From NCBI GenBank assembly GCA_903929035.1, contig CAIYTF010000149.1, positions 1 through 40,102 of the forward strand: DNA of 40,102 nt. The letters are read 5' to 3'. This stretch comes from an uncultured Ignavibacteriales bacterium. GTDB taxonomy: Bacteria > Bacteroidota > Ignavibacteria > Ignavibacteriales > Ignavibacteriaceae. The position numbers and the translations under genes are program-made. Each line of letters begins with the position of its first letter. Within the stretch, counting starts at the first letter, position 1. Of this stretch, positions 1-9,065 are shown piece after piece. The notes beneath the pieces are model-generated. The model ran no database searches and was not told the DNA's origin. It was given only the letters and a program-made list of their open reading frames with translations.

Positions 1-1
1 C

Positions 2-970
2 CAAAAACAATTTGGCGGAAATGGTACAGGCTTAGTAAATATAAATTGTGAAGACTTTGGTATGAGGCTTTCAACCTCGGTTTCATTCTCGCAGGATTGG
101 AAAGGGGGATCGTTAATTGAAAACAGGGATAAACTTCCTCTTGGAATAAGTGGTTTTGTAGCTATTCCATCAGATGGAAGCTGGGTAAAATATGAAATTA
201 GCAGAAAATCGCGTACTTTTAAAAATATTGTTACAGCGAGGCTTTTTTATGCTAACGCGCCTTCAGGAAGCATCGTGAGATATGCTCTTAACAACGGTAT
301 AGAGAAATCAGCAAAATTAGAATCGGGGGCAAACTTAAAAGAACTTTCACTCGATTTTCCGGTTGGAACTGTATCTGTAAAATATACATTCAATGGTTGT
401 AAAGGCGGTTATTTTTATGGTGTGAGTTTTGAAAACGGGAATGGCGTTTATGTTGATAACTTTCCTATTAGAGGAAATAATGGTGTTGCACTCGGGGGAT
501 TATCCTTAGACATTCTTAAACAATTTAATGCAAAATTAAATTATAAACTTATAATTGTCAATTTTGGTGTAAATATAATATCAGCAGAAAAATTAGATTT
601 TTCGGACTATGAAAGGCAAATGAGTAAGGTACTCTCGCATCTAAAAGAAGCTTTCCCGGGAGCAAGTATTCTCATCATTGGAGTAGGTGACAGGGCAGTA
701 AAGGCAACAGAAGGCAAAAAACGCGGAAGATTTGCAACAAACTCTAAAGTACCGCTGCTATTGAAATCACAACAAAACATAGCAGATAAAAATGGTACTG
801 CTTTTTGGAGCCTTTTTGAAGCCATTGGAGGCGAGGATGCGATAATAGACTGGGGAGAAGCTGTTCCGCCTTTGGCAGAACACGACTACACTCATTTCAC
901 CCACCTTGGTGGCAAGTTAGTGGCGGATTTACTTTTTGAATCTCTTATGAATGAGATGAAAAATAAATAG
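2..970 (+). CDS. SGNH/GDSL-family hydrolase, C-terminal part (5' end outside window)
   Basis: The reading frame is already open at base 2 with no stop before the first internal ATG at 62, so this is the 3' part of a gene that begins to the left. About the first 140 visible residues look like a beta-sandwich insert. The hydrolase core follows: RGNNG (block II Gly), NFGVN (block III Asn) and, near the C-terminus, DYTHFTH, which supplies the Asp-x-x-His of block V. The nucleophile block (GDS) should lie off the left edge. Family knowledge: SGNH enzymes of this layout are envelope or polysaccharide O-acyl esterases, often beside MBOAT acyltransferases; no such partner is visible here. The substrate is unknown. 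The gene is convergent with the minus-strand operon and ends at a good terminator, so it is probably unrelated to it. Confidence 0.8.
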   Translation, partial: QKQFGGNGTGLVNINCEDFGMRLSTSVSFSQDWKGGSLIENRDKLPLGISGFVAIPSDGSWVKYEISRKSRTFKNIVTARLFYANAPSGSIVRYALNNGIEKSAKLESGANLKELSLDFPVGTVSVKYTFNGCKGGYFYGVSFENGNGVYVDNFPIRGNNGVALGGLSLDILKQFNAKLNYKLIIVNFGVNIISAEKLDFSDYERQMSKVLSHLKEAFPGASILIIGVGDRAVKATEGKKRGRFATNSKVPLLLKSQQNIADKNGTAFWSLFEAIGGEDAIIDWGEAVPPLAEHDYTHFTHLGGKLVADLLFESLMNEMKNK

Positions 971-1017
971 TTGAAATCTTTGTTGGTAACTGTTTATCTG
1001 TAACTTCTCAATAAGTT

Positions 1018-1036
1018 ATGGCGAAACGCCATTTTT
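1018..1036 (+). terminator. Rho-independent terminator after the SGNH hydrolase gene
   Basis: A 6-bp stem ATGGCG/CGCCAT with an AAA loop is followed directly by a T run. The T run is on the + side only, so it serves the SGNH gene rather than the facing operon. A wider 10-bp inverted repeat (999-1008 and 1071-1080) encloses it. Confidence 0.7.
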
Positions 1037-1109
1037 TAAATCAAAATCAAATTATTCCCACAGGTTATTTAGAAGTTACACATATTTTGGATATGAATTT
1101 ATACACGCC

Positions 1110-1973
1110 TTACCTTTCTAAAGTAATAAGTTGATTATTGTAATCAATGGACACTTTGCCAAATCTCTCCAACGCCGATTGACCGAAAAGCAATGGGGCG
1201 TTGGATGTATTGACAACCGAAGCCTCGACATCTTTAATGATTTTGTCTCCTATTTTCACCTTTCTAAGCCGGATTATCGCCCCTTCAGAAACTCTGCCGG
1301 TGGCATCCACAAAGCTTTGTTTCCGAATAAAATCGTCTCGGCTTATCTTGCCTTGGTCCAAAAGTATTTCAACTTCGGTAAGAGAAATTGAAATTGCGGA
1401 AGCACCTGTGTCGAAAATGAAATTCATCGGAATATCGTTAATTTCAATAGGAACTTCATATACACCGTTTCGTTTAGTCATCCTGACTGTGGTAACACTG
1501 CCGGTTGAACCTGCACCCGCCGGAACGTCCGAACGGTGAACCGGGGGTTGAGCGGTACTACCTGCATACTTTGCATATCGAGAAAAAGCCAACAAACTGT
1601 CCCCCAGATAATCCGCGCAAAATCGAGCCGAACCCGTTTTCAGCATTTCGGCATTAACGCATATTTTATTTTCGTCCAATACATAAGCATAATAAACTTT
1701 GGTTTTAGCCGATGACGGCGGTCTTCCTTTTTTGTCAAAAAACACCACAACCTTGCGTCCAGATAATTTTGAAGCAAGATAATCTTGTGACTCGGGACTG
1801 TCATATATTCCCAACATAATAATCAAGGAGCCATCACTCAATTGAATTGTATTGCCCGACAAGATAGAAGAAACATCTATATATTTCCGTTCCGGAGAAT
1901 TCCGGCAAGAAGAAAAAAAGCATATAAAAACTATTAATATGCTTATAAAACCCGTTTTCTTATTGGGGTTCAT
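1110..1973 (-). CDS. Lipoprotein: nuclease-fold (SNase-like) domain plus retropepsin-like aspartyl protease
   Basis: A 287-aa lipoprotein: residues 1-22 form a type II signal peptide ending FFSSC (Cys23). Residues about 31-138 resemble the OB-fold of thermonuclease (VSSILSGNTIQLSDG, then YAYVLDENKICVNAEMLKTG), but I cannot identify the full catalytic Arg/Glu set, so it may be a binding fold only. After a Pro/Ser/Gly linker (140-165), residues about 170-287 form a retropepsin-type (clan AA) domain with the active-site motif FIFDTGAS (Asp188) and a C-terminal LLFGQSALERFG segment like the second half of single-domain proteases; this type acts as a dimer. It is the last gene of the eight-gene operon and its start overlaps the OmpA/PEGA gene by 14 bp. 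Likely in the periplasm, anchored to a membrane. Domain calls are firm for the protease, moderate for the nuclease fold. Confidence 0.75.
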   Translation of the reverse strand: MNPNKKTGFISILIVFICFFSSCRNSPERKYIDVSSILSGNTIQLSDGSLIIMLGIYDSPESQDYLASKLSGRKVVVFFDKKGRPPSSAKTKVYYAYVLDENKICVNAEMLKTGSARFCADYLGDSLLAFSRYAKYAGSTAQPPVHRSDVPAGAGSTGSVTTVRMTKRNGVYEVPIEINDIPMNFIFDTGASAISISLTEVEILLDQGKISRDDFIRKQSFVDATGRVSEGAIIRLRKVKIGDKIIKDVEASVVNTSNAPLLFGQSALERFGKVSIDYNNQLITLER

Positions 1974-2913
1974 TGTCCTGCTCGGATTCTAAAAAGAAAG
2001 AAAAGTGATTATCCGCAAGCGAATCAACGTATATCTCGCCGGTTAAAGTTTTATATCCCGAGGAAGTTAATTTAACCTTGTATGACTTTGGGAAAAGAGT
2101 ACCATTATAGGGAACATTACCGACTAATTTGCCATCCAAAGCAAGAATAGCGGAACTCGGATAGCACTGAATATTTACGCTGTATTTCTTTTTCGCAACC
2201 AACAGCGGAGTATTGTCTGGCTTCACAGGTTCCGGAATGATGGGTTTATCTTTTTGTCCGATTGAGTTTCTATTTTTATCGTTATCCGTTGTATGCAACA
2301 AATTGCTTTCAATAAACTTGCTCAATTTGGGAATCACCTGAATAATTATTCTCTGATTATTAGCCTCAATTATAGTATCTCTTCCTACGCCCCCTATCCC
2401 GCTTCCTGAAATCATTGTTTCGCAAATTGAAGGATTAAATTTTATATTCTTTCTTAACCAAAAATTATACACTGATAAAGCACGCTCATAGCTTAGCTGG
2501 TTGTTCAAAGAATACTTATCTTTAGAAGCCATACCTTCTATCACAAGAATATATTTGATGCTGTCCGCCGCATATTTCACTTGCAGAGAGTCTATCATAG
2601 AACGCAGCGATGCACCAACATTTTCAAGATAGTTTTCGTCTATAGCAGGTATTTCGGATCTTCCCGTTGCAAAGCTAATTTGGCGCGTGAGGATATATCG
2701 TTTATATTCATTTTCATACTTAAAGTACTCTTGAGGCAAACCATTAACCGATTTCTGTATTTCTTCTATTTTTTTAAGCTTTTCTTCGGAAGCTTTTTTA
2801 GAGTCACTCAATAGTTTATAGCTTAAAACAAAAAGAACGAGAATCACGATAAAAAGCCCTGTCATTAAATCCACATAACTTGGCCAAAAGAAATCGCTGT
2901 GTTCTTTTTTCAT
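1960..2913 (-). CDS. MotB/ZorB-like stator protein with OmpA and PEGA domains
   Basis: A 317-aa protein with one N-terminal TM helix (about 13-34) in the motif WPSYVDLMTGLF. Asp15 sits at the place of the ion-carrying Asp of MotB/ExbD/ZorB. A short charged coil (36-60) leads to an OmpA/MotB peptidoglycan-binding domain (about 78-196; FATGRSEI, NNQLSYERALSVYNFWL, NNQRIIIQV). A Pro/Lys linker and a PEGA domain (about 243-312; YPSSAILALDGKLVGNVPYNG) follow. PEGA after OmpA is not part of classical MotB or ZorB. The ATG overlaps the stop of the upstream MotA/TolQ-like gene in an ATGA, the usual sign of a stoichiometric pair. Predicted role: the wall-anchored, ion-conducting B subunit of a rotary or force-transmitting 5:2 motor. 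Confidence 0.85.
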   Translation of the reverse strand: MKKEHSDFFWPSYVDLMTGLFIVILVLFVLSYKLLSDSKKASEEKLKKIEEIQKSVNGLPQEYFKYENEYKRYILTRQISFATGRSEIPAIDENYLENVGASLRSMIDSLQVKYAADSIKYILVIEGMASKDKYSLNNQLSYERALSVYNFWLRKNIKFNPSICETMISGSGIGGVGRDTIIEANNQRIIIQVIPKLSKFIESNLLHTTDNDKNRNSIGQKDKPIIPEPVKPDNTPLLVAKKKYSVNIQCYPSSAILALDGKLVGNVPYNGTLFPKSYKVKLTSSGYKTLTGEIYVDSLADNHFSFFLESEQDNEPQ

Positions 2914-4376
2914 CGCTCGATCGACTGTCCGTTTTTGGAAATAATAAAATAAAAGAATTCTTTAGGTCTGAAAATTGACGGAGTGATTGTTCTCCTTAGT
3001 TTTCTTAATTCGTGAACCATATCCCTAAATCCCTCCGAAATTTCGTGATTGTAATCAGGTGCTGAACTGGTGTTTTTATCGAGCTTCCTTGATATAGTTT
3101 CAAGGTTTTTGTTTACTGCATCCAATAATTTTAACTTATTAAGCGGATTCTCGTCTTTTGATACCGAAAAAGTATCTGATAATTCTTGCTGAAGTTTTTG
3201 AGTTAATCCCTGAAATTCTTTGCTGTAAGAAAGAGCAACATCCCTCACCTCGTTATCGGATTTATTCATAAATTCCTGAACTAACTGCCATCGCTTCTGC
3301 AATTCGGTAAGATGACCGGCCACCGAGCTGCCAAGCATTCCGTAGTTTTGATAACTTTGTTGTACTAATTCACCCACGCCGTTTATGTTTTCCTCAAATT
3401 TTCCCAATCTGTCAAGCAGTCCGGTGACTTTATCCAACATCCGATCGGAAGCCTCAAAACTTTTTTGAAGGTTCACGGCATATTGATTGAAACTATCAAA
3501 AATAGCTACGCTCTGATCAAGCTTATCCATTATCTTCAGATTTGCGTTTACCAAATTGGGCAAATTTATGTCGTTAAACCTCCTGATGAATTCCGTTTGT
3601 AACCTCATATTGTCGGTTATTTTAGGTATGGTACCGCTGAAATCCTCTATATTATCGGAAAACTCGGTATTAAATCTCTGAAGATGATTTTTGAACTCTT
3701 TAATATTATGCGAAAGCGAATTTTCCAACGTGGGCAATAGCTGAGCTTGTAGAAAATTGAAATAGGTGTTCTTTAAATCGTCTCTTATGCTTTTGGCTCT
3801 CTTGAAGAAATAACTATTATTTAAAGTCGTTAATAATAAACCGAAGAAACTTCCTATCATAGCGATCAAAACACCTCGCAAAAAGTCGTGTACGCCTACT
3901 TCTGATATTCCGCTTGCAGCAACGCCTGCTCCGGGTTGAGAGAATCCGCGCAGAAGGTAAAATATTCCGAAAATAACGCCGCCAAAAGTTCCCATTAACC
4001 CGACATAGAGCGGGAGAGAAACTGATGCTGCGATTTTATTTTCTTCGGATTCCGAAATTCTCTCGGCTATATCCCGCATAATATCATATTCAGCAGTTGT
4101 CCCTGAGTTGCTCCAAAGATAGTGATTTGTCGCCGTGATTATTGAAACGAATTTAGTGCTAATATCGTTTCTTAGTTTATCAATTTGAATTAGCTTCTGT
4201 TTATTTCCCGATTCAAATTGTATATCAGTTTCCTCTATGCTATATGGGGGTTCGTTTGATATTTTATCAGTATCGGGGAATAAGCGAGACATTTTCACGA
4301 TTTCTAACAGTGTTTTAATTGCAAAGTATATTTGCAAACCCACAACTAAGAGTAATAGAATTATCGCCGTAACCAT
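2910..4376 (-). CDS. ZorA/TolQ/MotA-like motor subunit with long cytoplasmic tail
   Basis: A 488-aa protein with TM1 at 2-26, a cytoplasmic segment, then TM2 (about 119-143, PLYVGLMGTFGGVIFGIFYL) and TM3 (about 165-188, FLRGVLIAMIGSFFGLLLT). The three-helix plan and the GLxGTFxG and GxxxAMxGSxxGL signatures are those of the ExbB/TolQ/ZorA family, not four-helix MotA. Residues about 195-445 are a long, mostly helical tail with heptad character, like the intracellular tail of ZorA. It has a good ribosome site (GGGAG, 8 nt before ATG), lies 16 bp after the preceding gene and overlaps its MotB/ZorB-like partner by 4 bp. Predicted A subunit of an ion-driven inner-membrane motor. TolQ and ExbB lack such a tail, so ZorA is the closest named comparison. 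Whether it takes part in phage defence is not shown. Confidence 0.85.
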   Translation of the reverse strand: MVTAIILLLLVVGLQIYFAIKTLLEIVKMSRLFPDTDKISNEPPYSIEETDIQFESGNKQKLIQIDKLRNDISTKFVSIITATNHYLWSNSGTTAEYDIMRDIAERISESEENKIAASVSLPLYVGLMGTFGGVIFGIFYLLRGFSQPGAGVAASGISEVGVHDFLRGVLIAMIGSFFGLLLTTLNNSYFFKRAKSIRDDLKNTYFNFLQAQLLPTLENSLSHNIKEFKNHLQRFNTEFSDNIEDFSGTIPKITDNMRLQTEFIRRFNDINLPNLVNANLKIMDKLDQSVAIFDSFNQYAVNLQKSFEASDRMLDKVTGLLDRLGKFEENINGVGELVQQSYQNYGMLGSSVAGHLTELQKRWQLVQEFMNKSDNEVRDVALSYSKEFQGLTQKLQQELSDTFSVSKDENPLNKLKLLDAVNKNLETISRKLDKNTSSAPDYNHEISEGFRDMVHELRKLRRTITPSIFRPKEFFYFIISKNGQSIER

Positions 4377-4392
4377 TTGTATCTCCCTTTTT

Positions 4393-5604
4393 TTATTGGA
4401 ATTTGATTTTAATCTTTTTAATAATTTGAAGTTTTCCGTTGCCTATGTCCTTAAGAACTCCTCGTTCTCCGCCATTGGCAACGATTTTTTGATCTGACGG
4501 TTTGGGATCGTCTTTATATTCACAAGCTGGTTGAAGACTTGTTCTTGCCGAATTCATCGCGAATCGATGACCGCCAATATTATCAAACAAAAGCTCGAAT
4601 TCAAGAGCATTTGTTTTTTTATTATGAACTATCTTGTAAAGTGAACGTCTCTGCACCTGCGGAGTGTTGTTTTTGCTTAAAAACCATCCATCCTGTTCAG
4701 GGCTTTCACTGTATAGAATTTGGGGCTTTTCTTCAACAATTTCAATAGGAACCGGCGTTGATTCATAAGGACGACTCAATTGTAACTCGCTCAACTTTTG
4801 CTGCAACGGCTCAATCGCTTTCCTTATTTTTTCATCGATATTACTCATCGATAAATTAGAAGTATTATAATTTGGCCTGACAGTACTCTCTTGCGTATGT
4901 CTGACATTTCGGATACCATCAAAGCTATTTCCTATTTCGTAGATTTTTAAAGAAATAAATATTGCAAACGAAATAAAAAAACATATCAATGTGATTACTC
5001 CCCAGAAAATATAATCCCACCATTCGGCGACATTTACAAGTACCTCAACCACAGTTGAAGGTAGTCTTTTTTCAAACTTTTGAATTATTGACTCTAATGA
5101 ATCTATATTGGTAATGTTTATTTTTGGAGGAATTGTTGAAACAGTTGTATTGAAAGAAGTTTTCAAATCCAAGGCTAATTTATTAATATCAGCCTTAATG
5201 GCAGCTATTGTCCCAAATCTCTTTGGATTTTTTGATTCGTTAGGAACCAATGCAATTATGGCAGAACAAAAATCGTCTATCAATTTTTCATTTTCGCGAA
5301 TCTTCCCAGTCAGTTTCTTTTTGAAATCTCCTTTTTTCTTTTCAATATCAATAATGATTTTGACATTATTTGGGAACTTGCCATTGAAAGAATTTTTAAG
5401 TTCACTTTCGTCCATTCCGATTGATATTTTATCAGCAATTTTTGGGTCTATTTCTTTAGCTAAATTTTTTGTTATTATTACATTTGCTTGTTCGCAAAAC
5501 CTTGAAAAATCTTGCTTTATTTCTTCTGATTGTCCGAATACCCAAAAAGGTAAAAATATTAGTACGAATAAATATCTCATAAGTATCTTTATATTAATTT
5601 TCAT
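4393..5604 (-). CDS. Signal-peptide, single-TM envelope protein of the motor/cytoskeleton operon
   Basis: Not a family I recognise. From the start chosen here (ATG at 5604) it is 403 aa: signal peptide (about 1-25, ending FWVFGQ), a Lys/Ile-rich helical domain of about 170 residues expected in the periplasm, a TM helix (about 198-220), and a C-terminal part of about 180 residues expected in the cytoplasm (low-complexity stretch, then a beta-rich end with GGHRFAMNSARTSLQP and NGGERGVLKDIG). The frame is open up to 5733, but the extra 43 residues lie inside the upstream ATPase gene and precede the signal peptide, so they are probably not translated. ATG 5580, 14 bp after that gene's stop, is an equally good start. 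With domains on both sides of the membrane it could link the motor pair to the cytoplasmic NTPases; this is inference. Confidence 0.7.
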   Translation of the reverse strand: MKINIKILMRYLFVLIFLPFWVFGQSEEIKQDFSRFCEQANVIITKNLAKEIDPKIADKISIGMDESELKNSFNGKFPNNVKIIIDIEKKKGDFKKKLTGKIRENEKLIDDFCSAIIALVPNESKNPKRFGTIAAIKADINKLALDLKTSFNTTVSTIPPKINITNIDSLESIIQKFEKRLPSTVVEVLVNVAEWWDYIFWGVITLICFFISFAIFISLKIYEIGNSFDGIRNVRHTQESTVRPNYNTSNLSMSNIDEKIRKAIEPLQQKLSELQLSRPYESTPVPIEIVEEKPQILYSESPEQDGWFLSKNNTPQVQRRSLYKIVHNKKTNALEFELLFDNIGGHRFAMNSARTSLQPACEYKDDPKPSDQKIVANGGERGVLKDIGNGKLQIIKKIKIKFQ

Positions 5605-8600
5605 CGTCTTCACCATCGTATAGAAGTTTACCAAGGTCAAAAAGCATTGAAACCAACGGATAGAAGAATAGTGGTTCATTAACGTGCTCGGAGTTTCTTG
5701 ATTTAAGTTTTCGGTCGGCAAGCCCTGCATCAAGGTATTGTAGAGTGTTCTCCTTTATTATTCCCTTATAAAATTCAAAATCTTTGGGCAGGCGAATTCC
5801 TAAATTCCTATTGAAAGAATATGATTTATCCATAGCAAAGAAAATATCTAGAAAATTATTAACATTATTCACTACTCCGTCTTGGAGGGAGTTGCTTATT
5901 TCCGAATACAAAAGAGACTCGAATTTTGGTGATTCTTCCCCGTAATAGGGAACTGTTTCCTGCGTATCTTTTGGTAGTGTCCCCTGCGCCCTGCTATCAG
6001 CGAGTAAATACAATCCTCCGATACTTGTGGCTTCTTTCTTATTCATAACTTGTTCTAAAGTTACTTTATATTTTGAATTGCCTGTAGAAATTTTGGTCAC
6101 AAAAGAATCAAGGAATCCATTTAATAGTTTTAGTCCATCCGACGGATCAATTATCGAGAGATATTTACTCCCGTTTCCGCTAATGCAAATAAACTGAGGT
6201 TTACATAACCCTTTTTCACATAGTAATTTGGTACAAAAATAAATAATAGAACTAAAATGAAAGAGAATAAGAAACTTTACTTTTGGATCACTGCTTAGGG
6301 TATTGCTGAACCCCAATAAATGGTCCCAAGTAAAATATAAATTGAATATGTCCTCAGATAATCCGCCGCTATTTGAATTATGTAGTATCAAGTCAATAGC
6401 TTTAGTAATAGTCCTGTCGTTCCTGTGTTTGTTTATTAAACTCTCAATAAACGTATTTCCATAATACTGTACAATACCTATCTTTTGTTGCTGTTTTTTC
6501 ACTAATCCTGGGTGCCAAAGTGAATTCCCCGCGAAATTAAACGATGTCCCGAATTGCGGTTCGCCGTTAATAAAAAAGCTGACATCGGTTGAGCCTCCGC
6601 CAATGTCTAAAGAAAGCACCGGGTTCTTGCTGTTGGCACGGCTCATCTGAGCATAATAATAAAAGGGAGCGCAGGATTCAGTTAGCGCGAATATGCGCCC
6701 GTTAGTATCATCTATTTTGAATATTCCATTGAGAGCGTTTACCCAAATCTGCCCGTAAATCACCTGATCATTTAAATACATACTCAAGGGCTTAAACCAT
6801 ATCATCTTGCATAAACGCGGATCGCCCCCTGTCAATAAAATCTTGTTTCTGACGATATATAGCAGTTCTTCGATAAATTTGGCAACCAACGCGGATATTT
6901 GAGTGTTGCCGATATTCCATTTTAAATTTGTTATTATATCTTCATCAGGCCGCCTTTGCTCTTTCTCGCAAGAAAATGATATATTTACATTTTCAAATAA
7001 ATTCAGATTACCTGTTCGTCCATTATTAGGACTTGAAATAGCGGTTCTCATTGGGAATTGGTATTTTGGCCATTTGGTTTCTTCACCAATGATAGATGGC
7101 ACAAATTCATGAATTAACCGCGGAATTAGGTGTCTTGTAACAAAGTTATTTCCTTTTTCATATTGGTCGGATAAAGAATTATTGGGGTCTTGATTCGATT
7201 TATTAAACAACACAGTTTGTAAGTCGTTACGTCCGATTTTAAGAGTTTCAGGCTTAGTGTTTTGAGTGCCACGATATTCTAACAGAGAAACATTCGTATT
7301 TGTTGTTCCAAAATCAACAGCAATATCATACGATCTATTTCCGAGAGGTATTTCACGCCATTTGGGAATAATTAAACCTTTCATTTTATTAATTGAAAGG
7401 TCATTTTCAGGAATATTTACCTCAATAAACCTGAGCGGAAAGTTTGTAGTGTAATAAATAGAACCTCCGCCATTATCAGGTGTTTTGGCAACTCTTATTC
7501 CTTTTGAAATACTTTTTTGCGCACCGGCGTTGAGTGCTATTTCCGTGTTGTTTTCATCGAATACTTTAAGTTCCACATACTCTTTTGTTGGTTCGTCATC
7601 AACAAGCATTATCTTGTAAAAGTCGTTAAATATCTTACCTCCGTCAACCACTTTGAACAAAGGGAAAAACGACATATATATATTACTGTTAGTAACTAAT
7701 TTTCCGGCGGTAGTATCAAGGGAATTGGAGTAGTAAAACTTTTTCAAAATAACAGGTTCGTTTCCTTGAATCGGTATCTTTAATTCAACCTGATATCCGT
7801 TGTTAAGCTTTTTTATACTTAAATTTCTTTGCAGAGTAGCTTCGTCAAAGAAATCGAAATATTCCTTTTTTATCGGCAGTAAAAATCCATTATCTTCTTC
7901 TTTATTGATACCGGTGTAATTCGGGATAATAAAACTGTTGTCATTAACGGGGTAACGTAATTCAATGAGTTGATCTTCCAAAAAATCGTCTGTAACCAGA
8001 TATGGATATTTTATACCATTCCCCGGTAAAATTCTCTCGTTTATACCACCAATTGGACCGGCATTTTTGGGCACTTTGATACCCGAATTCTTAGTGCCTA
8101 AATGGTCTTCGCCATCGCGAAGAACAAGCGGAATGCCGGTCAAATAACTCGGATTTTTCCAATTTTGCGGTATTTGTAAAGCCAACGGAGAATTACCCAT
8201 ATTGGGACTAACGCTATTCTGCACAAAGATCAAGCTATTGCAAATTGTGAGCAATGCTCCCTGATCATCCACGAGCGAGTTAAAATCTGGAAGTGATCCG
8301 TCTGGTTCATTTTTAATGATTTTCTTTACTTGCAAGTTTAAAGGAGGATTGACAATCTTATTCACGACCAAATTATTGGTTAAATACTTAAATACAGAAG
8401 AAGCTTCGCGTGCGATTTGGCCATTTTGAAGAGAAAATGTCTTATAGATTGCCAGAATAAAGTTTGGGTCCCTGCTCCATATCGGTGCGACTTTTGAAAA
8501 ATAGGTATTTCCGTCATCCTTTCTTATTTCGAAATCAACCAAGTCCGCTTTCGTGAAAAATCCGGTGAAAGGCGAGGTGCCGCCGAATACTTTGTCATTA

Positions 8601-9058
8601 ACATTGAATAAATAAATATTTGGGTTTGAATTCAAACTCGAGTTATTCACGACATACTTGCGCAACACTTCTCCTAACTGTTGATGCGCGGAATCTGTAG
8701 ATGAAATTAGATTATTGATATGATGTTCAAAATTCCACATAGCAATTGAAATCGTATGACCTGCGGATTTATGTAGTGCAAGGTTATATAGCAACTCGAA
8801 CATATCAAAACATTCAGAAACTAATTTTTCGAAAACAGTATTCTGATTTTTCCCTATATTCTTGAGTGCCATATCAAAAGCCGTTTCAAACATATGCATC
8901 CGGGCAAACGGTGAAGGAATTGCTGTAAGCAGCTTATTGATATTCCCGCCGGCGGGATCGATTATATTATTAATAATTGATTGAGAATATTGTTGCGAAC
9001 CCGACCAGTAGGTGTTTTGAACATTTTTAGCATTTTGAATTGTTAATTTGTGTCCCAT
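5594..9058 (-). CDS. Giant Hsp70/actin-superfamily ATPase with ~550-aa N-terminal extension
   Basis: 1154 aa, no signal peptide or TM, so cytoplasmic. The actin/Hsp70 ATPase core begins about residue 575: phosphate-1 loop AVDFGTTNTNVSLLEY (about 580-595), phosphate-2 loop LSLDIGGGSTDVSFFI (about 815-830) and adenosine-type motif ICISGNGSKYL (about 957-967). Between them is a larger insert than in Hsp70. The first 550 residues are unlike any chaperone domain I know and are rich in beta-like segments; residues 1-130 look helical. There is no Hsp70 substrate-binding domain. The general plan (large bacterial Hsp70-like ATPase of about 1000 aa) recalls SrfB-type proteins, but I cannot confirm membership. 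A clear GAGG site precedes ATG. It follows the tubulin-like gene by 7 bp, so an actin-type and a tubulin-type NTPase are made from neighbouring cistrons. Confidence 0.85.
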   Translation of the reverse strand: MGHKLTIQNAKNVQNTYWSGSQQYSQSIINNIIDPAGGNINKLLTAIPSPFARMHMFETAFDMALKNIGKNQNTVFEKLVSECFDMFELLYNLALHKSAGHTISIAMWNFEHHINNLISSTDSAHQQLGEVLRKYVVNNSSLNSNPNIYLFNVNDKVFGGTSPFTGFFTKADLVDFEIRKDDGNTYFSKVAPIWSRDPNFILAIYKTFSLQNGQIAREASSVFKYLTNNLVVNKIVNPPLNLQVKKIIKNEPDGSLPDFNSLVDDQGALLTICNSLIFVQNSVSPNMGNSPLALQIPQNWKNPSYLTGIPLVLRDGEDHLGTKNSGIKVPKNAGPIGGINERILPGNGIKYPYLVTDDFLEDQLIELRYPVNDNSFIIPNYTGINKEEDNGFLLPIKKEYFDFFDEATLQRNLSIKKLNNGYQVELKIPIQGNEPVILKKFYYSNSLDTTAGKLVTNSNIYMSFFPLFKVVDGGKIFNDFYKIMLVDDEPTKEYVELKVFDENNTEIALNAGAQKSISKGIRVAKTPDNGGGSIYYTTNFPLRFIEVNIPENDLSINKMKGLIIPKWREIPLGNRSYDIAVDFGTTNTNVSLLEYRGTQNTKPETLKIGRNDLQTVLFNKSNQDPNNSLSDQYEKGNNFVTRHLIPRLIHEFVPSIIGEETKWPKYQFPMRTAISSPNNGRTGNLNLFENVNISFSCEKEQRRPDEDIITNLKWNIGNTQISALVAKFIEELLYIVRNKILLTGGDPRLCKMIWFKPLSMYLNDQVIYGQIWVNALNGIFKIDDTNGRIFALTESCAPFYYYAQMSRANSKNPVLSLDIGGGSTDVSFFINGEPQFGTSFNFAGNSLWHPGLVKKQQQKIGIVQYYGNTFIESLINKHRNDRTITKAIDLILHNSNSGGLSEDIFNLYFTWDHLLGFSNTLSSDPKVKFLILFHFSSIIYFCTKLLCEKGLCKPQFICISGNGSKYLSIIDPSDGLKLLNGFLDSFVTKISTGNSKYKVTLEQVMNKKEATSIGGLYLLADSRAQGTLPKDTQETVPYYGEESPKFESLLYSEISNSLQDGVVNNVNNFLDIFFAMDKSYSFNRNLGIRLPKDFEFYKGIIKENTLQYLDAGLADRKLKSRNSEHVNEPLFFYPLVSMLFDLGKLLYDGEDDEN

Positions 9059-9065
9059 AGAATCC

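Noticed and set aside
999-1080. 10-bp inverted repeat TGTAACTTCT/AGAAGTTACA around the first terminator
   Set aside because: Could resemble the ends of the 3'-end elements, but shares neither their core nor their end sequence; arms are 62 bp apart and may be chance.
1201-1539. 112-aa + strand ORF opposite the nuclease-fold/retropepsin gene
   Set aside because: Antisense shadow with no start signal; the minus-strand frame has clear domains.
5108-5623. 171-aa + strand ORF opposite the signal-peptide/TM gene
   Set aside because: Lies wholly antisense to a better gene; a hydrophobic shadow of its AT-rich codons.
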